Origin: Flavobacteriaceae bacterium UBA7433
Lineage (GTDB): Bacteria > Bacteroidota > Bacteroidia > Flavobacteriales > Flavobacteriaceae
DNA: 48,287 nucleotides
Direction: 5' to 3'
Assembly: GCA_002477565.1 (NCBI GenBank)
Contig: DLQL01000028.1
Location: 1 to 48,287 of the forward strand
The notes below the pieces were generated by a model. It was not told the origin of the DNA and ran no database searches. It saw nothing but the letters and a program-made list of their open reading frames with translations. This document shows positions 7,172 through 16,103 of this stretch, piece by piece; the stretch's first letter is position 1, and each line of letters begins with the position of its first letter. The translations under genes and the position numbers were made by a program.

Positions 7172-9055
7172 ATGCGATATAAATTAAACACACTTGCATT
7201 TTGTGTCCTTTTGAGTTTTGCTGCTCAAGGACAACAAAAAAAAGAAAAAGTCCTTTTGGAAATTGATGAGCAACCCGTTTACCAGTCCGAATTTATTCGT
7301 TTGTTTACCAAAAACCACCCCCTCAAAGCAGCGGGTCAAAAACCGTCTATCGAAAGTGATTTGGAACTGTTCATCGACTACAAATTAAAAGTGTGGGAAG
7401 CCAAGAAATTGAAATTGGATACGATGCCTTCTTATTTGACAGAAGTGGCCAAATACAGAGAGCAGTTGATGGAGCCCTATTTGACAGACAATTCCTATAT
7501 CGATAGTTTGGTGCAGCAAGCCTATGACCGCAGTTTGAAAGAAATAAAAGCCAGCCATATCCTGATCAAATCCTCCAAAAAATCAAAGGATACTTTGCCA
7601 GCTTTTGCCAAAATTTCTCAACTGAGAGCAGCCCTTCTAGCAGGGGCTGATTTTTCCAAACTCGCACAACAACAATCGGAAGATCCGAGCGCCAAAAAAA
7701 ATGGAGGTGATTTGGGCTATTTTTCAGTTTTTAGAATGGTGCACCCTTTTGAAGATGCAGCCTACAAAACTCCTTTGGGAGAGATTTCCAAAATATTTCG
7801 CACCCGCTTTGGCTACCACATTATGAAAGTTACAGACATGCGCGATTCAATGGGTGAAATAGAAGTGGCACACATCATGATTCGCGACACAACTTCCAAT
7901 GGGAAAAGTACGATTGACAAAGTACACCGACAAATCCAGAACGGTGAAGCCTTTGAAGAACTCTCCAAGAAATATTCGGACGACCGGAGAAGCGCCAATA
8001 AAGGAGGGAGACTACAGCGTTTTACGTTGGGAGCTTTGCCGCCTCCTTTTGGAGAAATCAGCTTTTCTTTGTCCGAAGAAAAAAAGTATTCCCAACCATT
8101 TCGTACCGCCTTTGGTTGGCATGTTGTAAAATTCATCAAACACTACCCCATCAAAACCTTTGAAGAAGTTGAAAAAGAACTGTTTGACAAAGTGAAAAAA
8201 GACAGTCGTTCGCAAAGCCTTGCAAATCCGGTTGCTGAACGATTGAAAAAAGAATACAACCTTCAGACCAATCTCCCAGCAAAAGAAACTTTGAAAGCGC
8301 CGGAGCAGTTCGGTCTTTCGGATTCCTCAAACTCGTGGTTGTTAGTTGTAGAAAAGGACACCTTGACACAAAATGACTTGAGAACTTTTGCCAAAACAAA
8401 AAATGCAAGCTCCCCTTTGAGTGTATTCGATGCCTTTGTTGATGACCGAGTTTTGAGTTATTACAAGAGCAATTTGGAAACGACCAATGAAGAGTATAAA
8501 AACCTATTTCACGAGTACAAGAATGGACTGTTGTTGTTTGACTTGATGGAATTGAAAGTCTGGGGTGCTGCTCAGAAAGACAGCTTGGGAATTGAAACGT
8601 TTTACACCGCCAATTTAGAGAATTACAAAACCAAGGCCACCGCAAATGCTTTGGTCTTGACCACCAAAAACAGCAAAGAAGTTGAGGGGTTGCTAACACT
8701 TTTGAAAAACTCTTCCAATGTAGATTCTCTCAAAACTGTTTTGGAAGGCTACAAAGACGTACTGGTAAAAGCAGGAGATTTGGAAAAAGAATCCTCTATT
8801 TTTCCACAAAAAACAGATTTTTCAATGCACAGCCCACAAGTTTATCTTGAAAATGACAACCATGTATTGGTGAAGATATTGGGGAAAAAAGACGCCATAG
8901 CTCAGCCTCTTGGTGAAGTCAAAGGAAAGGTGATCAGCGACTATCAAAACCAAATTCAAGAAGATTGGTTGCGGAGCTTGCGCGCACAGTACAGCGTGAA
9001 AATCAACAAAAGAAGGCTTCGAAAAATTAAAAAACAACTCTCTTTTTATGAGTAA
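7172..9055 (+). CDS. Periplasmic peptidyl-prolyl isomerase with two parvulin domains (627 aa)
   Basis: The protein starts with a signal peptide (MRYKLNTLAFCVLLSFAAQG) and has a SurA/PpiD-like N-terminal helical part. Two parvulin (rotamase) domains follow: one from about 125 to 220 (ASHILIKSSKK ... GDLGYFSVFRM ... FGYHIMKVTD) and one from about 228 to 330 (AHIMIRDTT ... GWHVVKFIKH). The remaining ~290 residues form a long C-terminal region with no domain I recognise. Parvulins catalyse proline isomerisation and, in SurA and PrsA, act as chaperones for exported proteins. It is the first of three related genes; the next gene overlaps it by eight bases, so they form one operon. A TATTTTTG box at 7147-7154 is a possible -7 element. 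Confidence 0.9.
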   Translation: MRYKLNTLAFCVLLSFAAQGQQKKEKVLLEIDEQPVYQSEFIRLFTKNHPLKAAGQKPSIESDLELFIDYKLKVWEAKKLKLDTMPSYLTEVAKYREQLMEPYLTDNSYIDSLVQQAYDRSLKEIKASHILIKSSKKSKDTLPAFAKISQLRAALLAGADFSKLAQQQSEDPSAKKNGGDLGYFSVFRMVHPFEDAAYKTPLGEISKIFRTRFGYHIMKVTDMRDSMGEIEVAHIMIRDTTSNGKSTIDKVHRQIQNGEAFEELSKKYSDDRRSANKGGRLQRFTLGALPPPFGEISFSLSEEKKYSQPFRTAFGWHVVKFIKHYPIKTFEEVEKELFDKVKKDSRSQSLANPVAERLKKEYNLQTNLPAKETLKAPEQFGLSDSSNSWLLVVEKDTLTQNDLRTFAKTKNASSPLSVFDAFVDDRVLSYYKSNLETTNEEYKNLFHEYKNGLLLFDLMELKVWGAAQKDSLGIETFYTANLENYKTKATANALVLTTKNSKEVEGLLTLLKNSSNVDSLKTVLEGYKDVLVKAGDLEKESSIFPQKTDFSMHSPQVYLENDNHVLVKILGKKDAIAQPLGEVKGKVISDYQNQIQEDWLRSLRAQYSVKINKRRLRKIKKQLSFYE

Positions 9056-9902
9056 ATCAATTTTTTATTCGGCTCTTTTGATACTTGTGACCTCTTGTGA
9101 ATTTTTGGGAAGTGGTACCCCCCAAAAAAACTCCAAGGTCGTGGCTAGGGTCTACGATGCCAAACTTCACCAAGAAGACATGCAAGGCCTTTTTCCTGAA
9201 AATTTATCTTACGAAGACAGCATTGTACTGACACGTAATTTCATCAACTCATGGGCTAAACAACAACTTTTGTTTCGCAAATCGAAGGTAAACATGCCCA
9301 CAGAGAACAACGCGATGGAAGTACTCGTAGCGAAGTACCGGAAAGACCTGTTTATCAATACTTTTAAAGAGGCACTGATCAAACAAAAATTGGATACGGT
9401 TGTTCTAAAGGAGCAACTGCTTGCTTATTACGAATCCAACAAAGAGAGCTTTAAGTTGAATGAAGTTTTGATTCAATTTAAATTTGTTAAAACCTCTAAG
9501 AAGCAAAAAGACAGAAACCGGTGGAAGCGTTTGCTTCGTTCCAACAAACCTGCCGATTTGCAACTCTTGGCTGAGTCGGAAGCGCAATTTCAAGATTCCT
9601 TTCTAAACGATTCTGTATGGGTGTCCTACAAAAAAGTAGCTGAAGAATTGCCGATCTTGGGAGATTTGAAAGTGCCTTCTTGGGTGCGTCCAAACGCCTT
9701 TTTTCAAAAATCCGATTCTGAAGGCCTGTACTACATTCATATCAAGGAGTTGCGCACGAAGAATGAAATTGCTCCTTTGGAATACATAGAGGAGACCCTT
9801 GAAGAAATGATTTTGCACCAAAGAAAATTAAAATTGGTGCACACGATAGAAGATGTGTTGGTAGACGACGCAATCAAAAACAAACAATTTGAAATATATT
9901 AA
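9048..9902 (+). CDS. Predicted lipoprotein related to SurA/parvulin proteins, catalytic domain degenerate (284 aa)
   Basis: The N-terminus MSKSIFYSALLILVTSC is a lipoprotein signal with the lipobox LVTSC at residues 13-17. The rest is helical and charged, with a SurA_N-like helical region and a stretch around residues 120-240 (LNEVLIQFKFVKTSKKQ ... SEGLYYIHIKELRT) that aligns in layout with a parvulin domain but lacks the usual GG-lg-f and GyHi motifs. Isomerase activity is therefore unlikely; a membrane-anchored chaperone or partner of the neighbours is a reasonable guess. It overlaps the preceding gene by eight bases and ends one base before the surA ATG, so all three should be translated from one message. 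Confidence 0.75.
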   Translation: MSKSIFYSALLILVTSCEFLGSGTPQKNSKVVARVYDAKLHQEDMQGLFPENLSYEDSIVLTRNFINSWAKQQLLFRKSKVNMPTENNAMEVLVAKYRKDLFINTFKEALIKQKLDTVVLKEQLLAYYESNKESFKLNEVLIQFKFVKTSKKQKDRNRWKRLLRSNKPADLQLLAESEAQFQDSFLNDSVWVSYKKVAEELPILGDLKVPSWVRPNAFFQKSDSEGLYYIHIKELRTKNEIAPLEYIEETLEEMILHQRKLKLVHTIEDVLVDDAIKNKQFEIY

Positions 9903-9903
9903 G

Positions 9904-11253
9904 ATGGTTAAAAGAACAGCATTTATTTTTGTGATTTTTCTTGCGACAAGCCAGTTGTTTTCTCAATCCAAAATTAAAGTAGATGGAGTTGCCGTAGTGG
10001 TAGGAGAGAATATTGTGTTGGATTCAGACGTGCAAAAATTCAAAGAAGAAATTCTCTCTAAAAGTGAAGGAAAAGTCAGCCTGTCAGATTGTGAGATGCT
10101 AGAAGAAATTATGGTGCAAAAATTATTGGCCCACCACGCTGTTGTAGACAGTATGGTGGTCTCTGATGCAGAAGTTGCATCAAGTGTAGACCGAAATATA
10201 GCCTATTTCAAACAACAAATGGGCAGCATCGAAAAAGTAGTGGCACTCTATGGTTTCAATGACGAAAGTGATTTGAGAAAGGAACTTTCAAAAATAGAAA
10301 AGGAAGCTGCATTGATTCGGAGAGAGAAGCAAAGCATCGTACAAGAGGTGGCAGTCACTCCAGAAGAAGTACGCCTCTATTTTAAAAGTTTGGAAACTAC
10401 CGGTGAATTGCCAGAATTTGGAACAGAAATAGAATTGGCACAAATCGTCGTTCATGTAGTTCCTTCTGAATTGGAACTACAAGAAACCATAGAAAAGTTG
10501 TCGAAAATCCGTCAAGATGTATTGAACGGTTCGAGCATGCGAATGAAAGCCATCCTCTATTCTGAGGACCCAGGGGTTACTCAGAACGGCGGAAAATACA
10601 CCCTGACTCGTGAAAGTCAATTTGTCAAAGAATTCAAAGAAGTTGCCTTTAGTTTGGACGAAGGAGAGGTCTCTGAACCATTCAAGTCGGATTTTGGCTA
10701 CCACGTCATCGAATTGGAAAAGATAAAAGGGCAGGAAATTGATGTGAGGCACGTCTTGTTACAGCCCAAAGTTTCCGACGAAAAATTGGCGGAAGCCCAA
10801 GAGAGTGTGACGAAAATTCGCGACAGTATATTGGCAGCAGACTTGAGTTTTGAAACCGCAGTCACGCGCTATTCTGAGGACAAAGACACCAAACAAAACA
10901 AAGGAATCCTCGTCAACCCTCAAACAAACGATTCTCGTTTTGAACTGACAAGAATGGATCCTGCACTTTACGCAAGAGTCAGTTCTTTGGAGAAAGGAGA
11001 GATTTCGGAACCGTATTACGACGAAACCCGCGAGGGACTGAAAATGTTTAAAATTTTATTGATGAAAGACAAAGTAGCTGCGCACCAAGCAGATTTCGTC
11101 AAAGACTATGTGAAAATCCAACAGATGACCCTGCAAAAGAAGCAACAGGAAGTTTTGGAGAAATGGAACAAAGAGCACGTTTCAGAGACCTATGTAAAAA
11201 TCAATGCCAACAATCAAGCCTGCAGTTTCAAATACAATTGGGCTAAGAAATAG
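9904..11253 (+). CDS. surA: SurA-type periplasmic peptidyl-prolyl isomerase/chaperone (449 aa)
   Basis: SurA escorts unfolded outer-membrane proteins across the periplasm to the BAM complex. The sequence shows a signal peptide (MVKRTAFIFVIFLATSQLFS), the SurA N-domain opening VDGVAVVVGENIVLDSDVQK, and two parvulin domains: roughly 172-270 (ELAQIVVHVVP ... QNGGKYTLTRES ... FGYHVIELEKIKG) and 275-385 (DVRHVLLQPKVS ... NKGILVNPQT ... GLKMFKILLM). The C-terminal helix completes the SurA layout. Two in-frame starts exist; I use ATG 9904, one base after the previous stop, because the alternative at 9889 only adds MKYIK before an already complete signal peptide. It is convergent with rsmD with 18 bases between stops. 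Confidence 0.88.
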   Translation: MVKRTAFIFVIFLATSQLFSQSKIKVDGVAVVVGENIVLDSDVQKFKEEILSKSEGKVSLSDCEMLEEIMVQKLLAHHAVVDSMVVSDAEVASSVDRNIAYFKQQMGSIEKVVALYGFNDESDLRKELSKIEKEAALIRREKQSIVQEVAVTPEEVRLYFKSLETTGELPEFGTEIELAQIVVHVVPSELELQETIEKLSKIRQDVLNGSSMRMKAILYSEDPGVTQNGGKYTLTRESQFVKEFKEVAFSLDEGEVSEPFKSDFGYHVIELEKIKGQEIDVRHVLLQPKVSDEKLAEAQESVTKIRDSILAADLSFETAVTRYSEDKDTKQNKGILVNPQTNDSRFELTRMDPALYARVSSLEKGEISEPYYDETREGLKMFKILLMKDKVAAHQADFVKDYVKIQQMTLQKKQQEVLEKWNKEHVSETYVKINANNQACSFKYNWAKK

Positions 11254-11271
11254 AGAATGGTATATGGGGAG

Positions 11272-11817
11272 CTAAGAGTCGCTTTGATCAAAAAAACTAA
11301 AGACATTGCTGCCGTATCTTTTCTCGTAACTGAATTGTTGGTGATCACTCAGTTTTGTTTGCTTTGCGTGCTCGATGATCAGAACGCCCCCTTCTTTTAA
11401 AAGTTGTTTTTCAAAAACGAGAGTTGCAATTTTTAAAAAGTCCGCTTCCGTAAAATCATACGGAGGGTCTGCAAAAACGATGTCTGCCTTTAGGTGGGTG
11501 TTTTCGAGAAATTTATAAACGTCACTTTTGAGGCAGTGTATAGAAAAGTCCAATTCTGTGTTTACTTTGTTGATGTAGCGTACACATCCATAATTTTGGT
11601 CTACTGCGGTGATGTTTTGTGTCCCTCTTGAGGCAAATTCATAACTGATGTTTCCCGTGCCGCTAAAGAGATCGAGTACCTGCAGCTTTTCAAAATCATA
11701 CTGATTGTTTAGGATGTTGAAGAGCGCCTCTTTTGACATGTCTGTTGTCGGGCGTACAGGTAGGTTTTTAGGAGCTGTCAATCGACGTCCCTTGTGGATT
11801 CCAGAAATGATTCTCAT
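11272..11817 (-). CDS. rsmD: RsmD-type 16S rRNA (guanine-N2)-methyltransferase (181 aa)
   Basis: RsmD methylates G966 (E. coli numbering) of 16S rRNA using S-adenosylmethionine. The protein opens MRIISGIHKGRRLTAPKNLP as typical members do, followed by RPTTDMSKEALFNIL, the SAM-binding motif I DLFSGTGNISYE (49-60) and the catalytic motif IV DPPY at residues 117-120. Its length is normal. The start codon overlaps the stop of the DUF3822 gene in an ATGA arrangement (11814-11817), so the two are translationally coupled. Confidence 0.93.
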   Translation of the reverse strand: MRIISGIHKGRRLTAPKNLPVRPTTDMSKEALFNILNNQYDFEKLQVLDLFSGTGNISYEFASRGTQNITAVDQNYGCVRYINKVNTELDFSIHCLKSDVYKFLENTHLKADIVFADPPYDFTEADFLKIATLVFEKQLLKEGGVLIIEHAKQTKLSDHQQFSYEKRYGSNVFSFFDQSDS

Positions 11818-12665
11818 GAAAATAGGTGAAATAAAGCGAAGTTGGACTGCTTGGGCAGGCTTTCAAAAGCGTTTGTTAATTTTGGGTTTTCTTCAGAATA
11901 TAGGCTCAGGTTTCGAATGTATTTATAAGCCAAGGTGAACGCTTCTGATGCTTCTGTCAGCGTTCCTAGTAAAACGGTCTCAATGGTTTCAGGGTCCAAG
12001 TTCAATTGTTCCATTGCAAACAAGGTATAGTAGAGAAAATCATTTGCGGTTGCGGCTTCAAACGAATTGTAAAAAGTCAAGGAACCTTCCTTCAAGACAA
12101 GAATTTCAATATGAGCTCCCGATGCATTGACAAACATTTTAGTTTCTTTGTCTGCTTTGTATTTTTTGATCAATTGGTCGATGACAATCGAAGAAGCGTG
12201 GTAGAAGTCAAAAGTGCCGTACTTTGAAAAGAAAAAGTTGTTGAGGTTGACAAATGGAATGTAAACAACACGCGTAGGGGTGTTTTTTAGAGGGTCGTAG
12301 CTGATAAAATCATTGGGCAATACTTTGACATTGTGCTCGAGGTATGTCTTCATATGCTCTTCCTCAAAATAGTTGTTTGGAACCAAGCAGGACAAATTGT
12401 TTTGGTGCACCACCACCACCTTTTTGTAGGCGTGGTTCAGCAAGTTGTTTTCTCGGTAAATGCCCTCGAGGGCTTCGAGCAATTTTTCAGGTGTTTTTTG
12501 AGGTAGTTCGAGTTTGAAGTAAGACCATGCAAGGTATTTTTCAAGACGACTGTCGTAAACGGTAAAAGAAAATCCATCCAAACTTATTTGGATGGATAGA
12601 TAAGACTCTTTTAAATCATTGTTTTCCAATGACTTGTCAAATATGTTATTGAACCTTTTTGTCAT
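11814..12665 (-). CDS. DUF3822 family protein (283 aa)
   Basis: The sequence matches DUF3822, a family of Bacteroidota proteins with no assigned function. Visible segments are LSIQISLDGFSFTVYDSRLE near the start, KKVVVVHQNNLSCLVPNNYF in the middle, and a second half with KMFVNASGAHIEILVLKEGS (roughly 180-199) followed by a long helix. The alternation of two similar beta/alpha halves, each opening with a strand that carries small polar residues, looks like an actin-like (ASKHA) fold of the kind seen in PilM and GspL; this is my inference. The ATG at 12665 is preferred over that at 12686 because it reduces overlap with the upstream gene from 41 to 20 bases. It is coupled to rsmD by a four-base overlap. 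Confidence 0.8.
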   Translation of the reverse strand: MTKRFNNIFDKSLENNDLKESYLSIQISLDGFSFTVYDSRLEKYLAWSYFKLELPQKTPEKLLEALEGIYRENNLLNHAYKKVVVVHQNNLSCLVPNNYFEEEHMKTYLEHNVKVLPNDFISYDPLKNTPTRVVYIPFVNLNNFFFSKYGTFDFYHASSIVIDQLIKKYKADKETKMFVNASGAHIEILVLKEGSLTFYNSFEAATANDFLYYTLFAMEQLNLDPETIETVLLGTLTEASEAFTLAYKYIRNLSLYSEENPKLTNAFESLPKQSNFALFHLFS

Positions 12666-13371
12666 AAAAGGGAGGCCAGTTGCCATTTGAGTTTACTTCT
12701 TCCAAAGAGCCGACAGAAAGAAAAGCGCCTTTTACTTCGTCTCCTCCAATGGCTTCACATTCTTGATTGACCAAAGAACTGTTCATGTCTGAAAGCAGGC
12801 TTTTTTTGTCAATTTTGGCTTCAAAAACAGGGACTTGAAGTCCTGCTACTTTTTGGATGAATCCCGTGTTGATTTCAAATTTCTTGTCTGTACCAGGTAC
12901 GGATAGCATTTTTGTAAAATCTCTTCCGGCAAACAAGGTCGATTTCACAGACTCATATCCAGTTGTGTCAACTACCTTCTTTTCAATTTCCACCATAATG
13001 GGTTGCCATTTGGTCCCTTTGTTTACTTCAACAATTTCGTTGCGCGTATTGGTTATTGCAAATTGTGCCGAATCTAAAAATTGGATCAGCTTTTCACCGT
13101 CCTTTTCATAAGATCCTCGAATCGTTTTATGAGCTTCTTGCGCATCTCGAATCATTCTCAAATTTTCAATTACTTGCGCATACCTTACTTTTTTGTCTTC
13201 GTTGAACCGAATCGGTCCCATGACACTATTGTATATAGCATAACCTAGCACGACAGCGATACTCATCAATACTAGAGAGACCAGCCAATGCAGTTTTAAC
13301 GGGATGTATTTCATGATTAAAATCGCAATTAGGACAGCTCCTAAAATACCTGCAAGTAAAGTAATGATCAT
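12646..13371 (-). CDS. Conserved membrane protein of unknown function, pilin-like middle region (241 aa)
   Basis: I do not recognise a named family. Two hydrophobic segments lie at the N-terminus, residues 2-20 (IITLLAGILGAVLIAILIM) and 29-48 (WLVSLVLMSIAVVLGYAIYN), followed by a soluble domain that should face the periplasm if both cross. That domain begins with an amphipathic helix KKVRYAQVIENLRMIRDAQE and then HKTIRGSYEKDGEKLIQFLD, a pattern that resembles the start of pseudopilin globular domains (helix, Gly-x-Tyr, helix). It lacks a prepilin peptidase site. The gene heads a leftward run with DUF3822 and rsmD and overlaps the former. A TAGATTTG box at 13399-13406 (minus strand) may be its -7 element. 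Confidence 0.75.
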   Translation of the reverse strand: MIITLLAGILGAVLIAILIMKYIPLKLHWLVSLVLMSIAVVLGYAIYNSVMGPIRFNEDKKVRYAQVIENLRMIRDAQEAHKTIRGSYEKDGEKLIQFLDSAQFAITNTRNEIVEVNKGTKWQPIMVEIEKKVVDTTGYESVKSTLFAGRDFTKMLSVPGTDKKFEINTGFIQKVAGLQVPVFEAKIDKKSLLSDMNSSLVNQECEAIGGDEVKGAFLSVGSLEEVNSNGNWPPFYDKKVQ

Positions 13372-13475
13372 TTTTATTTTTTTTTTAATTGAACCTCACA
13401 AATCTACAATTTTTTTTCATTGTTAAAAACTTTTAACCTTAAATCAATTCCTATCTTTACGCTTTATTTACACTT

Positions 13476-14906
13476 ATGATCAAAAGCAATTCGGAATTTT
13501 ACAAAGAACTCGTCAAATCCTTTCCATTTGAGGCGACAGCTGCCCAAAAAAAACTGTTGCAACTGTTTTCGGATTTTGTTTTTGACAGCGACAAAAACGG
13601 GTTGTTTTTATTGAAAGGGTATGCGGGAACTGGAAAAACTACCACCATCAGTACGGTAGTCAACAATTTGTGGAAAGTGGGAAAAAAACACGTTTTGTTA
13701 GCGCCGACAGGTCGTGCTGCCAAAGTGATTTCTCTTTACGCTGACAAGAAGGCTTTTACCATTCATAAAAAAATATACCATCCTAAAAAAACCTCCAATG
13801 GCGGTGTGGAATTTGTGCGGCAGGTAAACAAGCATACCCATACTCTTTTTTTTGTAGATGAAGCCTCTATGGTTCCTGATGCGACTAATAATTCCAAGCT
13901 TTTTGACAACGGTTCTTTGTTGGACGATCTGATTTCTTATGTGTATTCAGGAGCCCATTGCAAATTGGTTTTGATCGGAGATACCGCACAGTTGCCTCCT
14001 GTAAAATTGGCACTGAGTCCCGCATTGGACGAGGACAAATTAGCTTACCACTACAACAAAACCGTTTCCTTGATCGAGTTGGACGAAGTGATGCGACAAC
14101 ACCGAAGTTCAGGAATCTTGTCCAACGCGACCCTTCTTCGTGAGGGCCTTGATAGTGTTGGGGGAGCTGACTTTAAATTTGATGTGGCCTACCCCGATAT
14201 TGTCCGTTTGGAAGACAGTTACGACATCCAAGATGCCATTACGAGCGCTTACGATGCAGATGGGGTAGAAGATACAGCGATCATTGTTCGATCCAACAAA
14301 AGAGCCAACCAATACAACCAACAGATCCGAACCAAAATACGAGATTTGGAATCAGAAATTTCTGTGGGAGATCATGTCATGGCCGTTAAAAACAACTACT
14401 TTTGGATGAAAGACACTTCTGAAATAAGTTTCATTGCCAACGGAGATACTTTTGAAGTTATGGAGCTTTTTGGAATCAAAGAACTCTACGGGTTTCGTTT
14501 TGCCGAAGTAAAAATACGGATGATTGACTACCCGGCTCAGCTTCCTTTTGAAACTGTCTTTCTGTTGGATACACTGATCGCCGAAAGTCCTTCTTTGTCT
14601 TATGAAGATGCCAACAAATTGTACTTGGAAGTTTCCAAGGATTATCCCCACATTCGCTCCAAATACAAAAAACTACTGGAGGTCAAAAACAACAAATACT
14701 TCAATGCATTGCAAGTCAAATTTTCCTATGCAATGACCTGTCACAAATCTCAAGGAGGGCAATGGGATACTGTTTTTATCGAACAGCCCTATTTGCCAGA
14801 AGGTCAAAATCATGAATATTTGCGTTGGTTGTATACTGCAGTGACACGGGCAAAGAAAAAACTGTACTTGCTGGGCTTCCAAAATGACGCCTTTGAGGAG
14901 GGTTGA
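13476..14906 (+). CDS. RecD-like superfamily 1 DNA helicase / AAA family ATPase (476 aa)
   Basis: A short SF1B helicase. Motifs in order: motif I GYAGTGKTTT at 48-57, LLAPTGRAAKV (motif Ia), VDEASMVPD (motif II), LIGDTAQLPPV (motif III), and near the C-terminus AMTCHKSQGGQWD and YTAVTRAKKKLYLLG, the UvrD_C_2 motifs V and VI. There is no long N-terminal domain as in RecD2, so it is close to the compact Dda/RecD-like helicases common in Bacteroidota. It should unwind DNA 5' to 3'; its pathway is not known. The gene is divergent from the membrane protein at 13371, with a TATCTTTA box near 13453 as a weak promoter candidate, and ends at a bidirectional terminator. Confidence 0.9.
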   Translation: MIKSNSEFYKELVKSFPFEATAAQKKLLQLFSDFVFDSDKNGLFLLKGYAGTGKTTTISTVVNNLWKVGKKHVLLAPTGRAAKVISLYADKKAFTIHKKIYHPKKTSNGGVEFVRQVNKHTHTLFFVDEASMVPDATNNSKLFDNGSLLDDLISYVYSGAHCKLVLIGDTAQLPPVKLALSPALDEDKLAYHYNKTVSLIELDEVMRQHRSSGILSNATLLREGLDSVGGADFKFDVAYPDIVRLEDSYDIQDAITSAYDADGVEDTAIIVRSNKRANQYNQQIRTKIRDLESEISVGDHVMAVKNNYFWMKDTSEISFIANGDTFEVMELFGIKELYGFRFAEVKIRMIDYPAQLPFETVFLLDTLIAESPSLSYEDANKLYLEVSKDYPHIRSKYKKLLEVKNNKYFNALQVKFSYAMTCHKSQGGQWDTVFIEQPYLPEGQNHEYLRWLYTAVTRAKKKLYLLGFQNDAFEEG

Positions 14907-14930
14907 TGGAAATACTTAGAATTGCAAAAA

Positions 14931-14958
14931 ATAAACCCTGCCGATACAGGGTTTTTAT
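14931..14958. terminator. Bidirectional terminator between the helicase gene and lipA
   Basis: aaaccctg (14933-14940) pairs perfectly with cagggttt (14947-14954) around ccgata. On the plus strand it is followed by a short T run, on the minus strand by TTATTTTTTG-like sequence. It lies between the convergent helicase (stop 14906) and lipA (stop 15040) genes and can serve both. Confidence 0.8.
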
Positions 14959-15039
14959 AAAAGATCTCAACTTGATTTTTTAGGAAAATAAACCAATATT
15001 TTCTTTTGACAATGAGGCAATTATCCTGCCATAACAAGT

Positions 15040-15909
15040 TTATTCCAAATGTTTTTGAGCTTTGTAGGAAGAGCGAACCAAGGCGCCACTTTCCACATGT
15101 CGGAAGCCAAGTTCCAAACCAATTTTCTTGTATTTTTCAAATTGTTCGGGAGTAATGAACTCTTTGACAGGAAGGTTTTTTTTGCTGGGTTGTAAGTATT
15201 GACCAATGGTGACGATGTCAACTTTTGCTTTGGCCAAATCATGCAAGGTCTGTACCACTTCTTCTTCAGTCTCTCCCAATCCGAGCATGATGCCGGACTT
15301 TGTTCGTGCTTGTCCTTGGTCTTTTAAATATTTTAGGACAGCCAAGCTTCGGTCGTATTTGGCTTGGATGCGTACTTCACGTGTCAGCCTTCTCACAGTT
15401 TCTAAATTGTGAGAGATCACTTCTGGTGCAGCTTTGATCAAGCGGTCGATGTTTTTTTCAATTCCTTGGAAGTCGGGAATCAAGGTTTCCAATGTGGTTT
15501 TGGGGTTTGCTCTCCGAATGGCTGCAATGGTTTCTTCCCAAATGATCGAGCCTCCGTCTTTCAAATCGTCTCTGTCTACAGAGGTAATCACAGCGTGTTT
15601 GATGTTCATCAACTTGATGGACCGGGCTACTTTTTCAGGCTCGTCCCATTCCACCGTTTCCGGCCTGCCTGTTTTGACGCCACAAAAACCACAAGAACGC
15701 GTACAGATATTTCCCAAAATCATAAAGGTTGCGGTACCTTCTCCCCAGCACTCACCCATGTTTGGGCAGCTACCACTTGCGCAAATAGTGTTCAATTTGT
15801 ATTTGTCCACCAAGCCTCTTAGCTCGGTGTATTTTTTTCCGACAGGAAGTTTCACCCGGAGCCACTTTGGTTTTGCGACTCTTTTTTCAGTACTCGTTTC
15901 TTCAGACAT
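15040..15909 (-). CDS. lipA: Lipoyl synthase
   Basis: LipA is a radical SAM enzyme that inserts two sulfurs into octanoyl groups on lipoyl domains. Both iron-sulfur clusters' ligands are visible: the auxiliary cluster Cys43-x4-Cys48-x5-Cys54 (ICASGSCPNMGEC) and the radical SAM Cys69-x3-Cys73-x2-Cys76 (CTRSCGFC). The C-terminal RSSYKAQ carries the conserved Ser used as a cluster ligand. The sequence is full length at 289 residues. I start at the ATG at 15909 (MSEETSTEKRVAKPKWLRVK); the extension to 15930 adds seven residues and would leave only one base to the -7 box at 15932-15939. No lipB or lipoyl-protein gene is nearby. Confidence 0.97.
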   Translation of the reverse strand: MSEETSTEKRVAKPKWLRVKLPVGKKYTELRGLVDKYKLNTICASGSCPNMGECWGEGTATFMILGNICTRSCGFCGVKTGRPETVEWDEPEKVARSIKLMNIKHAVITSVDRDDLKDGGSIIWEETIAAIRRANPKTTLETLIPDFQGIEKNIDRLIKAAPEVISHNLETVRRLTREVRIQAKYDRSLAVLKYLKDQGQARTKSGIMLGLGETEEEVVQTLHDLAKAKVDIVTIGQYLQPSKKNLPVKEFITPEQFEKYKKIGLELGFRHVESGALVRSSYKAQKHLE

Positions 15910-15931
15910 AGAGAATCGTTTTATAAGCATG

Positions 15932-15959
15932 CAAAGTTACGAAGAAACTTGCTGACAAA
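15932..15959 (-). promoter_or_regulatory. Predicted promoter of lipA
   Basis: On the minus strand TTTG (15959-15956) and TAACTTTG (15939-15932) are 16 bases apart, one less than the usual range. The -7 box ends 22 bases before the ATG at 15909. Confidence 0.5.
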
Positions 15960-16103
15960 CTACTCATTCCCTTGCGAAACGGAATTGTGCAATTCGAGAA
16001 GTGCCTTTGTTTTTTAAAATTTTAGATCTGTACAAATCGAAATTCTAACTGTTTGGCGGTATTTCGGGAACTGGCTAAAAATTAACAAAACATCCATATG
16101 CGA

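Noticed and set aside
8151..8699. A 182-codon minus-strand open frame within the first isomerase gene
   Set aside because: It is Ser/Cys/Trp-rich with no domain or signal, lies wholly inside a well supported gene and has no promoter.
13476..14906. A phage or defence helicase
   Set aside because: The helicase motifs fit the compact RecD-like family common in Bacteroidota chromosomes, and no phage or defence genes surround it.
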